Assembly (NCBI GenBank): GCA_022414725.1
Contig: CM039462.1
Location: forward strand, 50,639,005-50,703,004
Source of the DNA: Microglena sp. YARC
Taxonomy: Eukaryota; Chlorophyta; Chlorophyceae; Chlamydomonadales; Chlamydomonadaceae
Direction: 5' to 3'
Length of the DNA: 64,000 nt
Both the position numbers and the translations under genes were made by a program. Below are positions 44,001-56,400 of this stretch, in pieces (within the stretch, counting starts at the first letter, position 1; the number at the start of each line of letters is the position of its first letter). The notes under the pieces were generated by a model, which was given only the letters and a program-made list of their open reading frames with translations, had not been told where the DNA came from and did no database searches.

Positions 44001-44761
44001 TTTGGTCTGACTGCTGCTGCCAAGCCCAGGTTTGGTGCCCCCATGGACAAGTCCACCGTCACTGACCCACCTGGAGAACCCCTGTCCTCTAATAGCCAGT
44101 ACCTCTCTCTTGTTGGTGCTTTGCTATACCTGGCTACTTGCACCAGGCCTGATATTGCCTTTGCTGTGAGCTACCTGTCCAGGTTTTCTGCTCACCCTAC
44201 CGTCCCCTGTGGGGGGCAGCCAAGCGTTTGCTTTTGTATTTGAGGTCACATTCCCACCTGGGACTCACTTACACACACAGCCCTGATTTCTCTTTTACTG
44301 TCTTTAGTGACTCATCCTTTGCTGATGATGGGTCTGACAGGAGATCTCAGACTGGCTTTGCTGTCCTGGCTGGAGGGTGCATAGTGAACTGGATGAGCAA
44401 GAGGCAGCCTACAGTTGCCATTAGCTCTTGTGAGGCTGAGTATCAGGCCATGTCTCAGGCTGCCAGGGAGGTGCAATGGTTGAAGAAGTTGAGGGTGGAT
44501 CTGGGACTGCCTTGCGATTTAGTTACCATTGAGGGTGACAACATAGGGTCTCTGAGATGGGCCAATGACTGGCAGCTCCTCCCTCGCAGCAAGCACATTG
44601 ATGTTATTCATCACTACATCAAGGAGCTGGTGGAGGACGGTTCACTAGATGTTGCCTATGTTAACACCAAGGACAACTGTGCTGACCCCTTCACCAAGCC
44701 CCTTGATCCTGCTGTGTTCTGGAGGTTAATGCGGATGCTTGGGATGACCGCTTCTTCTTAG
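41056..44761 (+). pseudogene. pol: Copia pol (protease, integrase, RT, RNase H) with four frameshifts
   Basis: Same frame as gag across the TAG. Protease WHADYGAGMSIT (about 41134; D-Y-G-A instead of D-S/T-G-A). Integrase: H-x-x-x-H and CDACQKAK zinc site (41600-41735), LHLDIMGPV, LRSDRAKEF and TVERYNG (D, D, E; to 42120). RT from 43200: RQLDIKTAFLNAPL, YGLKQAP and YVDDFICAF (YVDD near 43795). RNase H: VFSDSSFADD, SSCEAEYQAM, SKHIDVIHHYIKE. Frame changes near 42185, 43630, 43675 and 44215 all sit at runs of 3-6 identical bases. It ends TAG 44761. Confidence 0.85.
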
Positions 44762-45079
44762 GGTATATATATATATTTTTTTGGTTACATCGGTTTCTTT
44801 GGTTATCATTGTATGGCATTAGGTTCCTATTCCCGGATCGGGTTTTCTATACCGTTGTTACCCATCTTTGATATTCGGTTTTCATCCTTTTCTAACTTGG
44901 CAAATTTTGGTTTTTGCCGTGTTTCATTCCTTCCTATAAACCTTTGGGTTTCCATTTGAAGTTCTCTCGAATTTTCGGAGTTCTTTGATTTTTTTTTTCA
45001 ATCTGTTACATATAGTTCTATGTCACCAGTGCCATAGGTGGAGAAGTAGTATAGTATGTCACCTGTGTCATAGGTGGAG
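44762..45079 (+). other. Copia 3' untranslated region with repeated gtcataggtggag
   Basis: AT-rich. Ends with two copies of a unit atgtcacctgtgtcatagg(tggag) and caccagtgccataggtgg. The purine-rich aggtggag just before the 3' LTR is the likely polypurine tract. Confidence 0.6.
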
Positions 45080-45382
45080 TGTCAGCATGAATTGCGGTGC
45101 TCTCACGCGTTTTATGACTTGGTGACTACTTATGTACTTCCTTAGAACTATCGGTCCTGACAGTACTATGTCAGCTTCCTGTTGACTGCGTCATCGGTTC
45201 TTCTGACACGCGCTGTCTAACCTGTACCCTGATCAGGTTCCAGGCTACCGCCCCCCCTTTCCTCCGCTGGTGTCCCTTTATGGTTCCACTATCTTTTGTA
45301 ATATTTATTCTCGTCTCCGCATTTATAGATTGGCGTGCTGCACACACTAAGTCCACTCTCCGGAGTGTTATCCAAGCTGATA
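45080..45382 (+). repeat. Copia 3' LTR
   Basis: 303 bp. Followed immediately by CTGCA (target duplication). Confidence 0.9.
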
Positions 45383-46170
45383 CTGCAGGTTGCGAAGTAG
45401 CAACTGTAGCCTTGGGAGTTGCTTCACCTGCTTCCATGGAACTTCGGGAAGTCAGTGAGCTAATAAGTTCAGTAGCCTTACAGGGCACCCAGTTGAATAA
45501 TAATGCCATGCCATGCTACATTGATTCTTGACCCCCCCAATATTAAATTGAACGGATAAGTAAGCAACTGCTTGTGCATCCATCACCAAGGAGGCTGCCA
45601 CTGCTGCTTGACGAACATTACACCACCCCCGGGGCCGACCTCCATGGGACCCGCCAGGGCCCCCTACTATTTCGACCCCGTTTTGGCGAAATTATCGCTA
45701 TAAAAAAAAGAAAAGAAAAACAGTTTTTTTTGTGTCCTCAATGGCCCTAAAAAGCTATAAAAAGATCCTGCAACCCCAAAAGAGATTTCAACCGATTCAC
45801 CACCGTCCGCACTTGTGCTGCGGCATCTGGGAAAGCATCACATATTTATCATAGTAAAATAAACAGTTAGACGCTTGTTTTGCTGCAGCTACTGAAAAGG
45901 GGAGGGCAGAAACAGGCCACTCAACATACACTTCTGACCCCAACCACCACCCAACCACCACCACCCCACCCTTCTGATTTTTGCTCCCTTTGTATTTTGC
46001 AGCTGCTGAGAAGGTGAGAACAGAAATAGGCCACTCGACATACACTGGGTTGGTTGGAAGTAAAAAGAAGCAACTAGACCCTTGTTCCTGCCCAATAAGA
46101 ACAACAACTGGTAAATCAATGGACTGGACGACTTCTCCTTTAACAGCAACCACAGCCAGTAGATGTTCGT
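45383..46170. other. Unique sequence right of copia; no gene
   Basis: The left flank of copia joins this sequence directly if the element is removed. A frame crosses the junction on both strands, but it is short. No supported gene. Confidence 0.5.
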
Positions 46171-46177
46171 TACCATT

Positions 46178-47432
46178 TCAATGCCTTTTCTATTTAGCCC
46201 TCCTATTCTATTTAGCCCTCCTTTTCTATTTAGCCCTTCTATTCTATTTAGCCCTCCTTTTCTATTTAGCCCTCCTTTTCTATTTAGCCCTCCTATTCTA
46301 TTTAGCCCTCCTTTTCTATTTAGCCCTCCTTTTCTATTTAGCCCTCCTATTCTATTTAGACCTCCTTTTCTATTTAGCCCTCCTTTTCTATTTAGCCCTC
46401 CTTTTCTATTTAGCCCTCCTATTCTATTTAGCCCTCCTATTCTATTTAGCCCACCTTTTCTATTTAGCCCTCCTATTTTATTTAGCCCTCCTTTTCTATT
46501 TAGCCCTCCTATTATATTTAGCCCTCCTTTTCTATTTAGCCCTCCTATTCTATTTAGCCCTCCTTTTCTATTTAGCCCTCCTATTCTATTTAGCCCTCCT
46601 ATTCTATTTAGCCCTCCTATTCTATTTAGCCCTCCTTTTCTATTTAGCCCTCCTTTTCTATTTAGCCCTCCTATTCTATTTATCCCTCCTTTTCTATTTA
46701 TCCCTCCTATTCTATTTAGCCCTCCTATTCTATTTAGCCCTCCTATTCTATTTAGACTTCCTATTCTATTCAGCCCTCCTTTTCTATTTAGCCCTCCTAT
46801 TCTATTTAGCCCTCCTTTTCTGTTTAGCCCTCCTTTTCTATTTAGCCCTCCTTTTCTATTTAGCCCTCCTATTCTATTTATCCCTCCTTTTCTATTTATC
46901 CCTCCTATTATATTTAGCCCTCCTATTCTATTTAGCCCTCCTTTTATATTTAGCCCTCCTTTTCTATTTAGCCCTCCTTTTCTATTTAGCCCTCCTATTC
47001 TATTTAGCCCTCCTTTTCTATTTAGCCTTCCTTTTCTATTTAGCCCTCCTTTTCTTTTTAGCCCTCCTATTCTATTTAGCCCTCCTATTCTATTTAGCCC
47101 TCCTTTTCTATTTAGCCCTCCTATTCTATGTAGCCCTCCTATTCTATTTAGCCCTCCTTTTCGATTTAGCCCTCCTATTCTATTTATCCCTCCTTTTCTA
47201 TTTAGCCCTCCTATTCTATTTAGCCCTCCTATTCTATTTAGCCCTCCTATTCTGTTTAGCCCTCCTTTTCTTTTTAGCCCTCCTTTTCTATTTAGCCCTC
47301 CTATTCTATTTAGCCCTACTTTTCTACTTAGCCGTCCTATTATATTTAGCCCTCCTTTTCTATTTAACCCTCCTTTTCTATTTAACCCTCCTTTTCTATT
47401 TAGCCCTCCAATTCTATTTAGCCCTCCTATGG
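46178..47432 (+). repeat. 18-bp satellite, about 70 copies
   Basis: Unit gccctcct(a/t)ttctattta. Alternates attcta and tttcta forms irregularly. The unit is divisible by three and has no stop in five frames, giving long frames on both strands (minus: N-R-(K/I)-G-G-L repeats). Confidence 0.95.
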
Positions 47433-50400
47433 ACTGCGGAAACTGCAGATTATTCAGTCCCCGCAACTGCGGATTATTCAGTCCCTGCAACTGCTGATTA
47501 TTTAGTCCCTGCAACTGCAATTTAATCAGTCCCTGCAACTGCAATTTATTCAGTCCCTGCAACTGCAGATTATTTAGTCCTTGCAACTGCGTATTATTCA
47601 GTCCCTGCAACTGCGGATTATGCAGTCCCTGCAACTGCTGATTATTCAGTCCATGCAACTGCGGATTATTCATTCCCTGCAACTGCAGATTATTTAGTCC
47701 TTGCAACTGCGGATTATTCAGTCCCTGCAATTGCAGATTATTTTGTCCCTATAACTGCGGATTATTCAGTCCCTGCAACTGCAGTTATTTAGTCCTTGCA
47801 ACTGCGAATTATTCAGCCCTTGTAACTGCAGATTATTCAGTCCCTGCAACTGCGGATATTCAGTTCCTGCAACTGCTGATTATTCAGTCCCTGCAACTGC
47901 GGATTATTCAGTCCCTGCAACTGCAGATTATTCAGTCCATGCAAGTGCAGATTATTTAGTCCCTGCAACTGCTGATTATTCAGTCCCTGCAACTGCGAAT
48001 TATTCAGTCCCTGCAACTACAGATTATTTAGTCCCTGCAACTGAGGATTATTTAGTTGCTGCAACTGCAGATTATTCAGTCCCTTCAACTGCGGATTATT
48101 CAGTCCCTTCAACTGCTGATTATTCAGTCCCTGCAACTGCGGATTATCATTACCTGCAACTGCGGATTATTCAGTCCCTGCAACTGCGGATTATTCAGTC
48201 CATGGAAGTGCAGATTATTTAGTCCCTGCAACTGCTGATTATTCAGTCCCTGCAACTGCGAATTATTCAGTCCCTGCAACTACAGATTATATAGTCCCTG
48301 CAACTGCGGATTATTCATTCCCTGCAACTGCAGATTATTCAGTCCCGACAACTGCAGATTATTCATTCCCTTCAATTGCAGATTATTCGATCCCTACAAC
48401 TGCTGAATATCAATACCTGCAACTGCGGATTATTCATTCCTTGCAACTGCAGATTATTCAGTCCCTGCAACTGCAGATTATTTAGTCCCTACAACTGCGG
48501 ATTATTCAGTCCCTGCAACTGCAGATTATTTAGTCCCTGCAACTGCGGATTATTCAGTCCCTGCAACTGCGGATTATTCATTCCCTGCAACTGCTGATTA
48601 TTCATTCTATGCAATTGTGGATTATTTATTCCATGCAACTGCAGATTATTTAGTTCTTGCAACTGCGGATTATTCAGTCCCTGCAATTGCAGATTATTCA
48701 GTCCCTGCAACTGCGGATTATTCAGTCCCTGCAACTGCTGATTATTTAGTCCCTGCAACTGCTGATTATTCATTCCCTGCAACTGCGAATTATTCAGTCC
48801 CTGCAACTACAGATTATTTAGTCCCTGCAACTGGGGATTATTAAGTTGCTGCAACTGCAGATTATTTAGTCCCTGCAACTGCGGATTATTCAGTCCCTGC
48901 AACTGCAAATTATTCAGTCCCTGCAACTGCGGATTATTCAGTCCCTGCAACTGCAGATTATTCAGTCCATGCAACTGCAATTTATTCAGTCCCTGCAACT
49001 GCAGATTATTCATTCCCTGCAACTGCTGATTATTTAGTCCCTGCAACTGCGGATTATTTTGTCCCTGCAATTGCAGATTATGCAGTCCCTGCAACTGCTG
49101 ATTATTCAGTCCCTGCAACTGCAGATTATTCAGTCCGTGCAACTGCAGATTATTTAGTCCCTGCTACTGAGGTTTATTTAGTCCCTACAACTTCAATTTA
49201 TTCAGTCCCTGCAACTGCAGATTATTCAGTCCCTGCTACTGAGGATTATGTAGTCCCTGCAACTGCGGATTATTCAGTCCCTGCAACTGCAGATTATTCA
49301 GTCCCTACAACTGCAGATTATTCATTCCCTTCACTTGCAGATTATTCAGTTCCTGCAACTGCTGATTATCAATACCTGCAACTGCTGATTATTTAGTCCT
49401 TGCAACTGCGGATTATTCAGGCCCTGCAACTGCTGATTATTTAGTCCATGCAACTGCGGATTATTCAGTCCCTGCAACTGCAGAATATTCAGTCCATGCA
49501 ACTGCGGATTATTCATTCCCTGCAACTGCAGATTATTTAGTCCCTGCAACTGCGGATTATTTGGTCCCTGCAATTGCAGATTATTGAGTCCCTGCAACTG
49601 CTGATTATTCATTCCCTGCAACTGCAGATTATTTAGTCCCTGCAACTGCAAATTATTCAGTCCTTGCAACTGCGGATTATTCAGTCCCTGCAACTGCTGA
49701 TTATTCAGTCCCTGCAACTGCGGATTATTCAGTCCCTGCAACTGCAGATTATTCAGTCCCTGCAACTGCAGATTATTTAGTCCCTACAACTGCGGATTAT
49801 TCAGTCCCTGCAACTGCGGATTATTCATTCCCTGCAACTGCTGATTATTCAGTCCATGCAATTGCGGATTATTCATTCCCTGCAACTGCAGATTATTTAG
49901 TCCTTGCAACTGCGGATTATTCAGTCCCTGCAATTGCAGATTATTTAGTCCCTACAACTGCGGATTATTCAGTCCCTGCAACTGAGGATTATTCATTCCC
50001 TGCAACTGCAGGTTATTTAGTCCTTGCAACTGCGGATTATTCAGTCCCTATAACTGCAGATTATTCAGTCCCTGCAACTGCGGATTATTCAGTCCCTGCA
50101 ACTGCTGATTATTTAGTCCCTGCAACAGCGGATTATTCAGTCCCTGCAACTGCAGATTATTCAGTCCATGCAAGTGCAGATTATTAAGTCCCTGCAACTG
50201 CTGATTATTCAGTCCCTGCAACTGCGAATTATTCAGTCCGTGCAACTACAGATTATTTAGTCCCTGCAACTGCGGATTATCATTACCTACAACTGCGGAT
50301 TATTCAGTCCCTGCAACTGCGGATTATTCAGTCCATGCAAGTGCAGATTATTTAGTCCCTGCAACGGCTGATTATTCAGTCCCTGCAACTGCGAATTATT

Positions 50401-53400
50401 CAGCCCCTGCAACTGCAGATTATTTAGTCCCTGCAACTGCGGATTATTCATTCCCTGCAACTGCAGATTATTCAGTCCCTACAACTGCGGATTATTCAGT
50501 CCCTTCAATTGCAGATTATTCAGTCCCTGCAACTGCTGATTATCATTACCTGCAACTGCGGATTATTCAGTCCCTGCAACTGCGGATTATTTATTCCCTG
50601 CAACTGCTGATTATTCAGTCCATGCAATTGCGGATTATTCATTCCCCGCAACTGTAGATTATTTAGTCCTTGCAACTGCGGATTATTCAGTCCCTGCAAT
50701 TGCAGATTATTTAGTCCCTACAACTGCGGATTATTCAGTCCCTGCAACTGAGGATTATTCATTCACTGCAACTGCAGGTTATTTAGTCCTTGCAACTGCG
50801 GATTATTCAGTCCCTATAACTGCAGATTATTCATTCCCTGCAACTGCGGATTATTCAGTCCCTTCAACTGCTGATTATTTAGTCCTTGCAACTGCGGATT
50901 ATTCAGTCCCTGCAACTGCAGATTATTCAGTCCATGCAAGTGCAGATTATTTAGTCCCTGCAACCGCTGATTATTCAGTCCCCGCAACTGCTAATTATTC
51001 AGTCCCTGCAACTACAGATTATTTAGTCCCTGCAACTGGGGATTATTTAGTTGCTGCAACTGCAGATTATTCAGTCCCTGCAACTGCGGATTATTCAGTC
51101 CCTTCAACTGTGGATTATTCAGTCCCTGCAACTGCGGATTATCATTACTTGCAACTGCAGATTATTTAGTCCCTGCAACTGCGGATTATTCAGTCCTTGC
51201 AACTGCAGATTTTTCAGTCCATGCAAGTGCAGATTATTTAGTCCCTGCAACCGCTGATTATCCAGTCCCTGCAACTGCGAATTATTCAGTCCCTGCAACT
51301 ACAGATTATTTAGTCCCTGCAACTTGGGATTATTTAGTTGCTGCAACTGCAGATAATTCAGTCCCTGCAACTGCGGATTATTCAGTCCCTTCAACTGTGG
51401 ATTATTCAGTCCCTGCAACTGCGGATTATCATTACTTGCAACTGCAGATTATTTAGTCCCTGCAACTGCGGATTATTCAGTTCCTGCAACTGCAAATTAT
51501 TCAGTCCATGCAACTGCGGATTATTCAGTCCCTGCAACTGCAGATTATTCAGTCCATGCAACTGCAATTTATTCAGTCCCTGCATTTGCAGATTATTCAG
51601 TCCCTGCAACTGCAGATTATTTAGTCCCTGCAACTGCGGATTATTTGGTCCCTACAATTGCAGATTATTCAGTCCCTGCAACTGCTGATTATTCAGTCCC
51701 TGCAACTGCAGATTATTCAGTCCTTGCAATTGCAGATTATTTAGTCCCTGCTACTGAGGATTATTTAGTCCCTGCAACTGCTATTTATTCAGTCCTTGCA
51801 ACTGCAGATTATTCATTCCCTGCAAATGCAGATTATTTAGTCCATGCAACTGCGGATTATTCAGTCCCTGCAACTGCAGATTATTCAGTCCATGCAACTG
51901 CAGATTATTCAGTCCCTACAACTGCGGATTATTCAGTCCATGCAACTGCAGATTATTCAGTCCATTCAAGTGCAGATTATTTAGTCCATGCAACTGCTGA
52001 TTATTCAGTCCCTGCAAATGCAGATTATTCATTCCCTGCAACTGCAGATTATTTAGTCCCTGCAACTGCGGATTATTTGGTCCCTGCAATTGCAGATTAT
52101 TGAGTCCCTGCAACTACAGATTATTTAGTCCCTGCAACTGCAGATTATTTAGCCCTGCTACTGAATTTATTTAGTCCCTACAACTGCAATTTATTCAGTC
52201 CCTGCAACTGCAGAGTATTCAGTCCCTGCTACTGAGGATTATGTAGTCCCTGCAACTGCGGATTATTCAGTCCCTGCAACTGCAAATTATTCTGTCCATG
52301 CAACTGCTGATTATTCAGTCCCTGCAACTGCGGATTATTCAGTCCCTGCAACTGCTGATTATTCAGTCCATGCAACTGCGGATTATTCAGTCCCTGCAAC
52401 TGCAGATTATTCAGTCCATGCAACTGCAGATTATTCAGTCACTTCAACTGCAGATTATTTAGTTGCTCAAACTGAAATTTATTCAGTCCCTGCAACTGCG
52501 GATTATTAAGTCCCTGCAACTGCTGATTATTCAGTCCCTGCAACTGCAGATTATTCAGTCCATGCAACTGCGGAAAATTCAGTCCCTGCAACTGCAGATT
52601 ATTCAGTCCATGCAATTGCAGATTATTCAGTCACTTCAACTGCGGATTATTCACTCCCTGCAACTGCGGATTTTTTAATTGCTGCAACTGCGGATTATTC
52701 AGTCCCTGCAACTGCGGATTATTCAGTCCCTGCAACTGCAAATTATTCATTCCCTGCAATTGCGGATTATTCAGTCCCTGCAACTGCGGATTATTCAGTT
52801 CCTGCAACTGCGGATTATCATTCCCTACAACTGCAGATTATTTAAACCCTGCAACTGCGGATTATTCAGTCCCTGCAACTGCAATTTATTCATTCCCTGC
52901 AACTGCAGAGTATTCATTCCCTGCAACTGCTGATTATTTAGTCCCTGCAACTGCGGATTATTTGGTCCCTGCAATTGCAGATTATTCAGTCCCTGCAACT
53001 GCTGATTATTCAGTCACTGCAACTGCAGATTATTCAGTCCGTGCAACTGCAGATTATTTAGTCCCTGCTACTGAGGTTTATTTAGTCCCTACAACTTAAA
53101 TTTATTCAGTCCCTGCAACTGCAGATTATTCAGTCCCTGCTACTGAGGATTATGTAGTCCCTGCAACTGCGGATTATTCAGTCCCTGCAACTGCAAATTA
53201 TTCTGTCCATGCAACTGCTGATTATTCAGTCCCTGCAACTGCGGATTATTCAGTTACTGCAACTGCAAATTATTCAGTCCATGCAACTGCGGATTATTCA
53301 GTCCCTGCAACTACAGAATATTCAGTCCATGCAACTGCAGATTATTCAGTCACTTCAAGTGCGGATTATTCAGTCCTTGCAACTGCAGATTATTTAGTTG

Positions 53401-56400
53401 CTGAAACTGCGGATTATTCAGTCCCTGCAACTGTGGATTATTCAGTCCCTGCAACTGCAGATTATTCATTCCCTGCAACTGCAAATTATTCAGTCCATGC
53501 AACTGCTGATTATTCAGTCCCTGCAATTGCAGATTATTTAGTCCCTACAAATGCAGATTATTCAGTCCCTGCAACTGCAGATTATTCAGTCCTTGCAACT
53601 GCAGATTATTTAGTCCCTGCTACTGAGGTTTATTTAGTCCCTACAACTGCAATTTATTCAGTCCCTGCAACTGCAGATTATTCAGTCCCGCTACTTAGGA
53701 TTATGTAGTCCCTGCAACTGCGGATTATTCAGTCCCTGCAACTGCAAATTATTCTGTCCATGCAACTGCTGATTATTCAGTCCCTGCAACTGCGGATTAT
53801 TCAGTCCCTGCAACTGCAGATTATTTAGTTGCTGAAAATGCGGATTATTCAGTCCCTGCAACTGTGGATTATTCAGTCCCTGCAACTGCAGATTATTCAT
53901 TCCCTGCAACTGCAAATTATTCTGTCCATGCAACTGCTGATTATTCAGTCACTTCAACTGCGGATTATTCAGTCCCTGCAACTGCAGATTATTTAGTTGC
54001 TGAAACTACGGATTATTCAGTCCCTGCAACTGTGGATTATTCAGTCCCTGCAACTGCAGATTATTCATTCCCTGCAACTGCAAATTATTCAGTCCATGCA
54101 ACTGCTGATTATTCAGTCCCTGCAATTGCAGATTATTTAGTCCCTACAAGTGCTGATTATTCAGTCCCTGCAATTGCAGATTATTTAGTCCCTACAACTG
54201 CTGATTATTCAGTCCCTGCAACTGAAGATTATTCATTTCCTGCAACTGCAGGTTATTTAGTCCTTGCAACTGCGAATTATTCAGCCCCTGTAACTGCAGA
54301 TTATTCAGTCCCTGCAACTGCGGATTATTCAGTTCCTGCAACTGCTGATTATTCATTCCCTGCAACTTCGGATTATTCATTCCCTGCAACTGCAGATTAT
54401 TCAGTCCATGCAAGTGCAGATTATTTAGTCCCTGCAACTGCTGATTATTCAGTCCCTGCAACTGCGAATTATTCAGTCCCTGCAACTACAGATTTTTTAG
54501 TCCCTGCAACTTAGGATTATTTAGTTGCTGCAACTGCAGATTATTCAGTCCCTGCAACTGCGGATTATTCAGTCCCTTCAACTGCTGATTATTCAGTCCC
54601 TGCAACTGCGGATTATCATTACCTGCAACTACGGATTATTCAGTCCCTGCAACTGCGGATTATTCAGTCCATGCAAGTGCAGATTAGTTAGTCCCTGCAA
54701 CTGCTGATTATTCAGTCCCTGCAACTGCGAATTATTCAGTCCCTGCAACTACAGATTATTTAGTCCCTGCAACTGCGGATTATTCATTCCCTGCAACTGC
54801 AGATTATTCAGTTCCTACAACTGCAGATTATTCAGTCCCTTCAATTGCAGATTATTCAGTCCCTGCAACTGCTGATTATTCAGTCCAAGCAACTTCGGAT
54901 TATTCAGTCCCTGCAATCGCGGATTATTCAGTCCATGCAACTGCAGATTATTCAGTCACTTCAAGTGCGGATTATTCATTCCCTGCAACTGTAGATTATT
55001 TAGTCCTTGCAACTGCGGATTATTCAGTCCCTGCAATTGCAGTTTGTTTAGTCCCTACAACTGCGGATTATTCAGTCCCTGCAACTGAGGATTATTCATT
55101 CCCTGCAACTGCAGGTTATTTAGTCCTTGCAACTGCGGATTATTCAGTCCCTATAACTGCACATTATTCAGTTTCTGCAACTGCGGATTATTCAGTCCCT
55201 TCAACTGCGGATTATTTAGTCCTTGCAACTGCGGATTATTCAGTCCCTGCAACTGCAGATTATTCAGTCCATGCAAGTGCAGATTATTTAGTCCCTGCAA
55301 CTGCTGATTATTCAGTCCCCGCAACTGCGAATTATTCAGTCCCTGCAACTACAGATTATTTAGTCCCTGCAACTGGGGATTATTTAGTTGCTGCAACTGC
55401 AGATTATTCAGTCCCTGCAACTGCGGATTATTCAGTCCCTTCAACTGCTGATTATTCAGTCCCTGCAACTGCGGATTATCATTACTTGCAACTGCAGATT
55501 ATTTAGTCCCTGCAACTGCGGATTATTCAGTCCCTGCAACTGCAGATTATTCAGTCCCTGCAACTGCAGATTATTCAGTCCATGCAACTGCAATTTATTC
55601 ATTCCCTGCAACTGCAGATTATTCATTCCCTGCAACTGCTGATTATTTAGTCCCTTCAACTGCGGATTATTTGGTCCCTGCAATTGCAGATTATTCAGTC
55701 CTTGCAACCGCTGATTATTCAGTCCCTGCAACTGCAGATTATTCAGTCCGTGCAACTGCAGATTATTTAGTCCCTGCTACTGAATTTATTTAGTCCCTAC
55801 AACTGCAATTTATTCAGTCCCTGCAACTGCAGATTATTCAGTCCCTGCTACTGAGGATTATGTAGTCCCTGCAACTGCGGATTATTCAGTCCCTGCAACT
55901 GCAAATTATTCTGTCCATGCAACTGCTGATTATTCAGTCCCTGCAACTGCGGATTATTCAGTCCCTGCAACTGCTGATTATTCAGTCCATGCAACTGCGG
56001 ATTATTCAGTCCCTGCAACTGCAGATTATTCAGTCCATGCAACTGCAGATTATTCAGTCACTTCAACTGCGGATTATTCTGTCCCTGCAACTGCAGATTA
56101 TTTAGTTGCTCAAACTGAAATTTATTCAGTCCCTGCAACTACGGATTATTAAGTCCCTGCAACTGCTGATTATTCAGTCCCTGCAACTGCAGATTATTCA
56201 GTCCATGCAACTGCGGAAAATTCAGTCCCTGCGACTGCAGATTATTCAGTCCATGCAATTGCAGATTATTCAGTCACTTCAACTGCGGATTATTCACTCC
56301 CTGCAACTGCGGATTTTTTAATTGCTGCAACTGCGGATTATTCAGTCCCTGCAACTGCGGATTATTCAGTCCCTGCAACTGCAAATTATTCATTCCCTGC

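Larger units (their letters stand above)
38536..45382 (+). mobile_element. Full-length Ty1/copia LTR retrotransposon
   Basis: 6847 bp bounded by 303-bp LTRs and the 5-bp target duplication CTGCA (38531-38535 and 45383-45387). Gene order is gag, protease, integrase, reverse transcriptase, RNase H, so Ty1/copia and not Ty3. LTRs begin TGTCAGC and end GCTGATA. They differ at three positions (99% identity), suggesting recent insertion, yet gag and pol contain about five single-base frame changes and one stop. Confidence 0.95.

Noticed and set aside
45171..45531. Gene spanning the copia 3' LTR and flank
   Set aside because: Both strands are open by chance across the LTR end. The left flank joins here only after removal of copia, and no family is recognisable.
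45889..47730. 613-residue minus-strand protein
   Set aside because: Entirely made of 18-bp and 24-bp satellite units. No non-repeat domain. All frames are similarly open.
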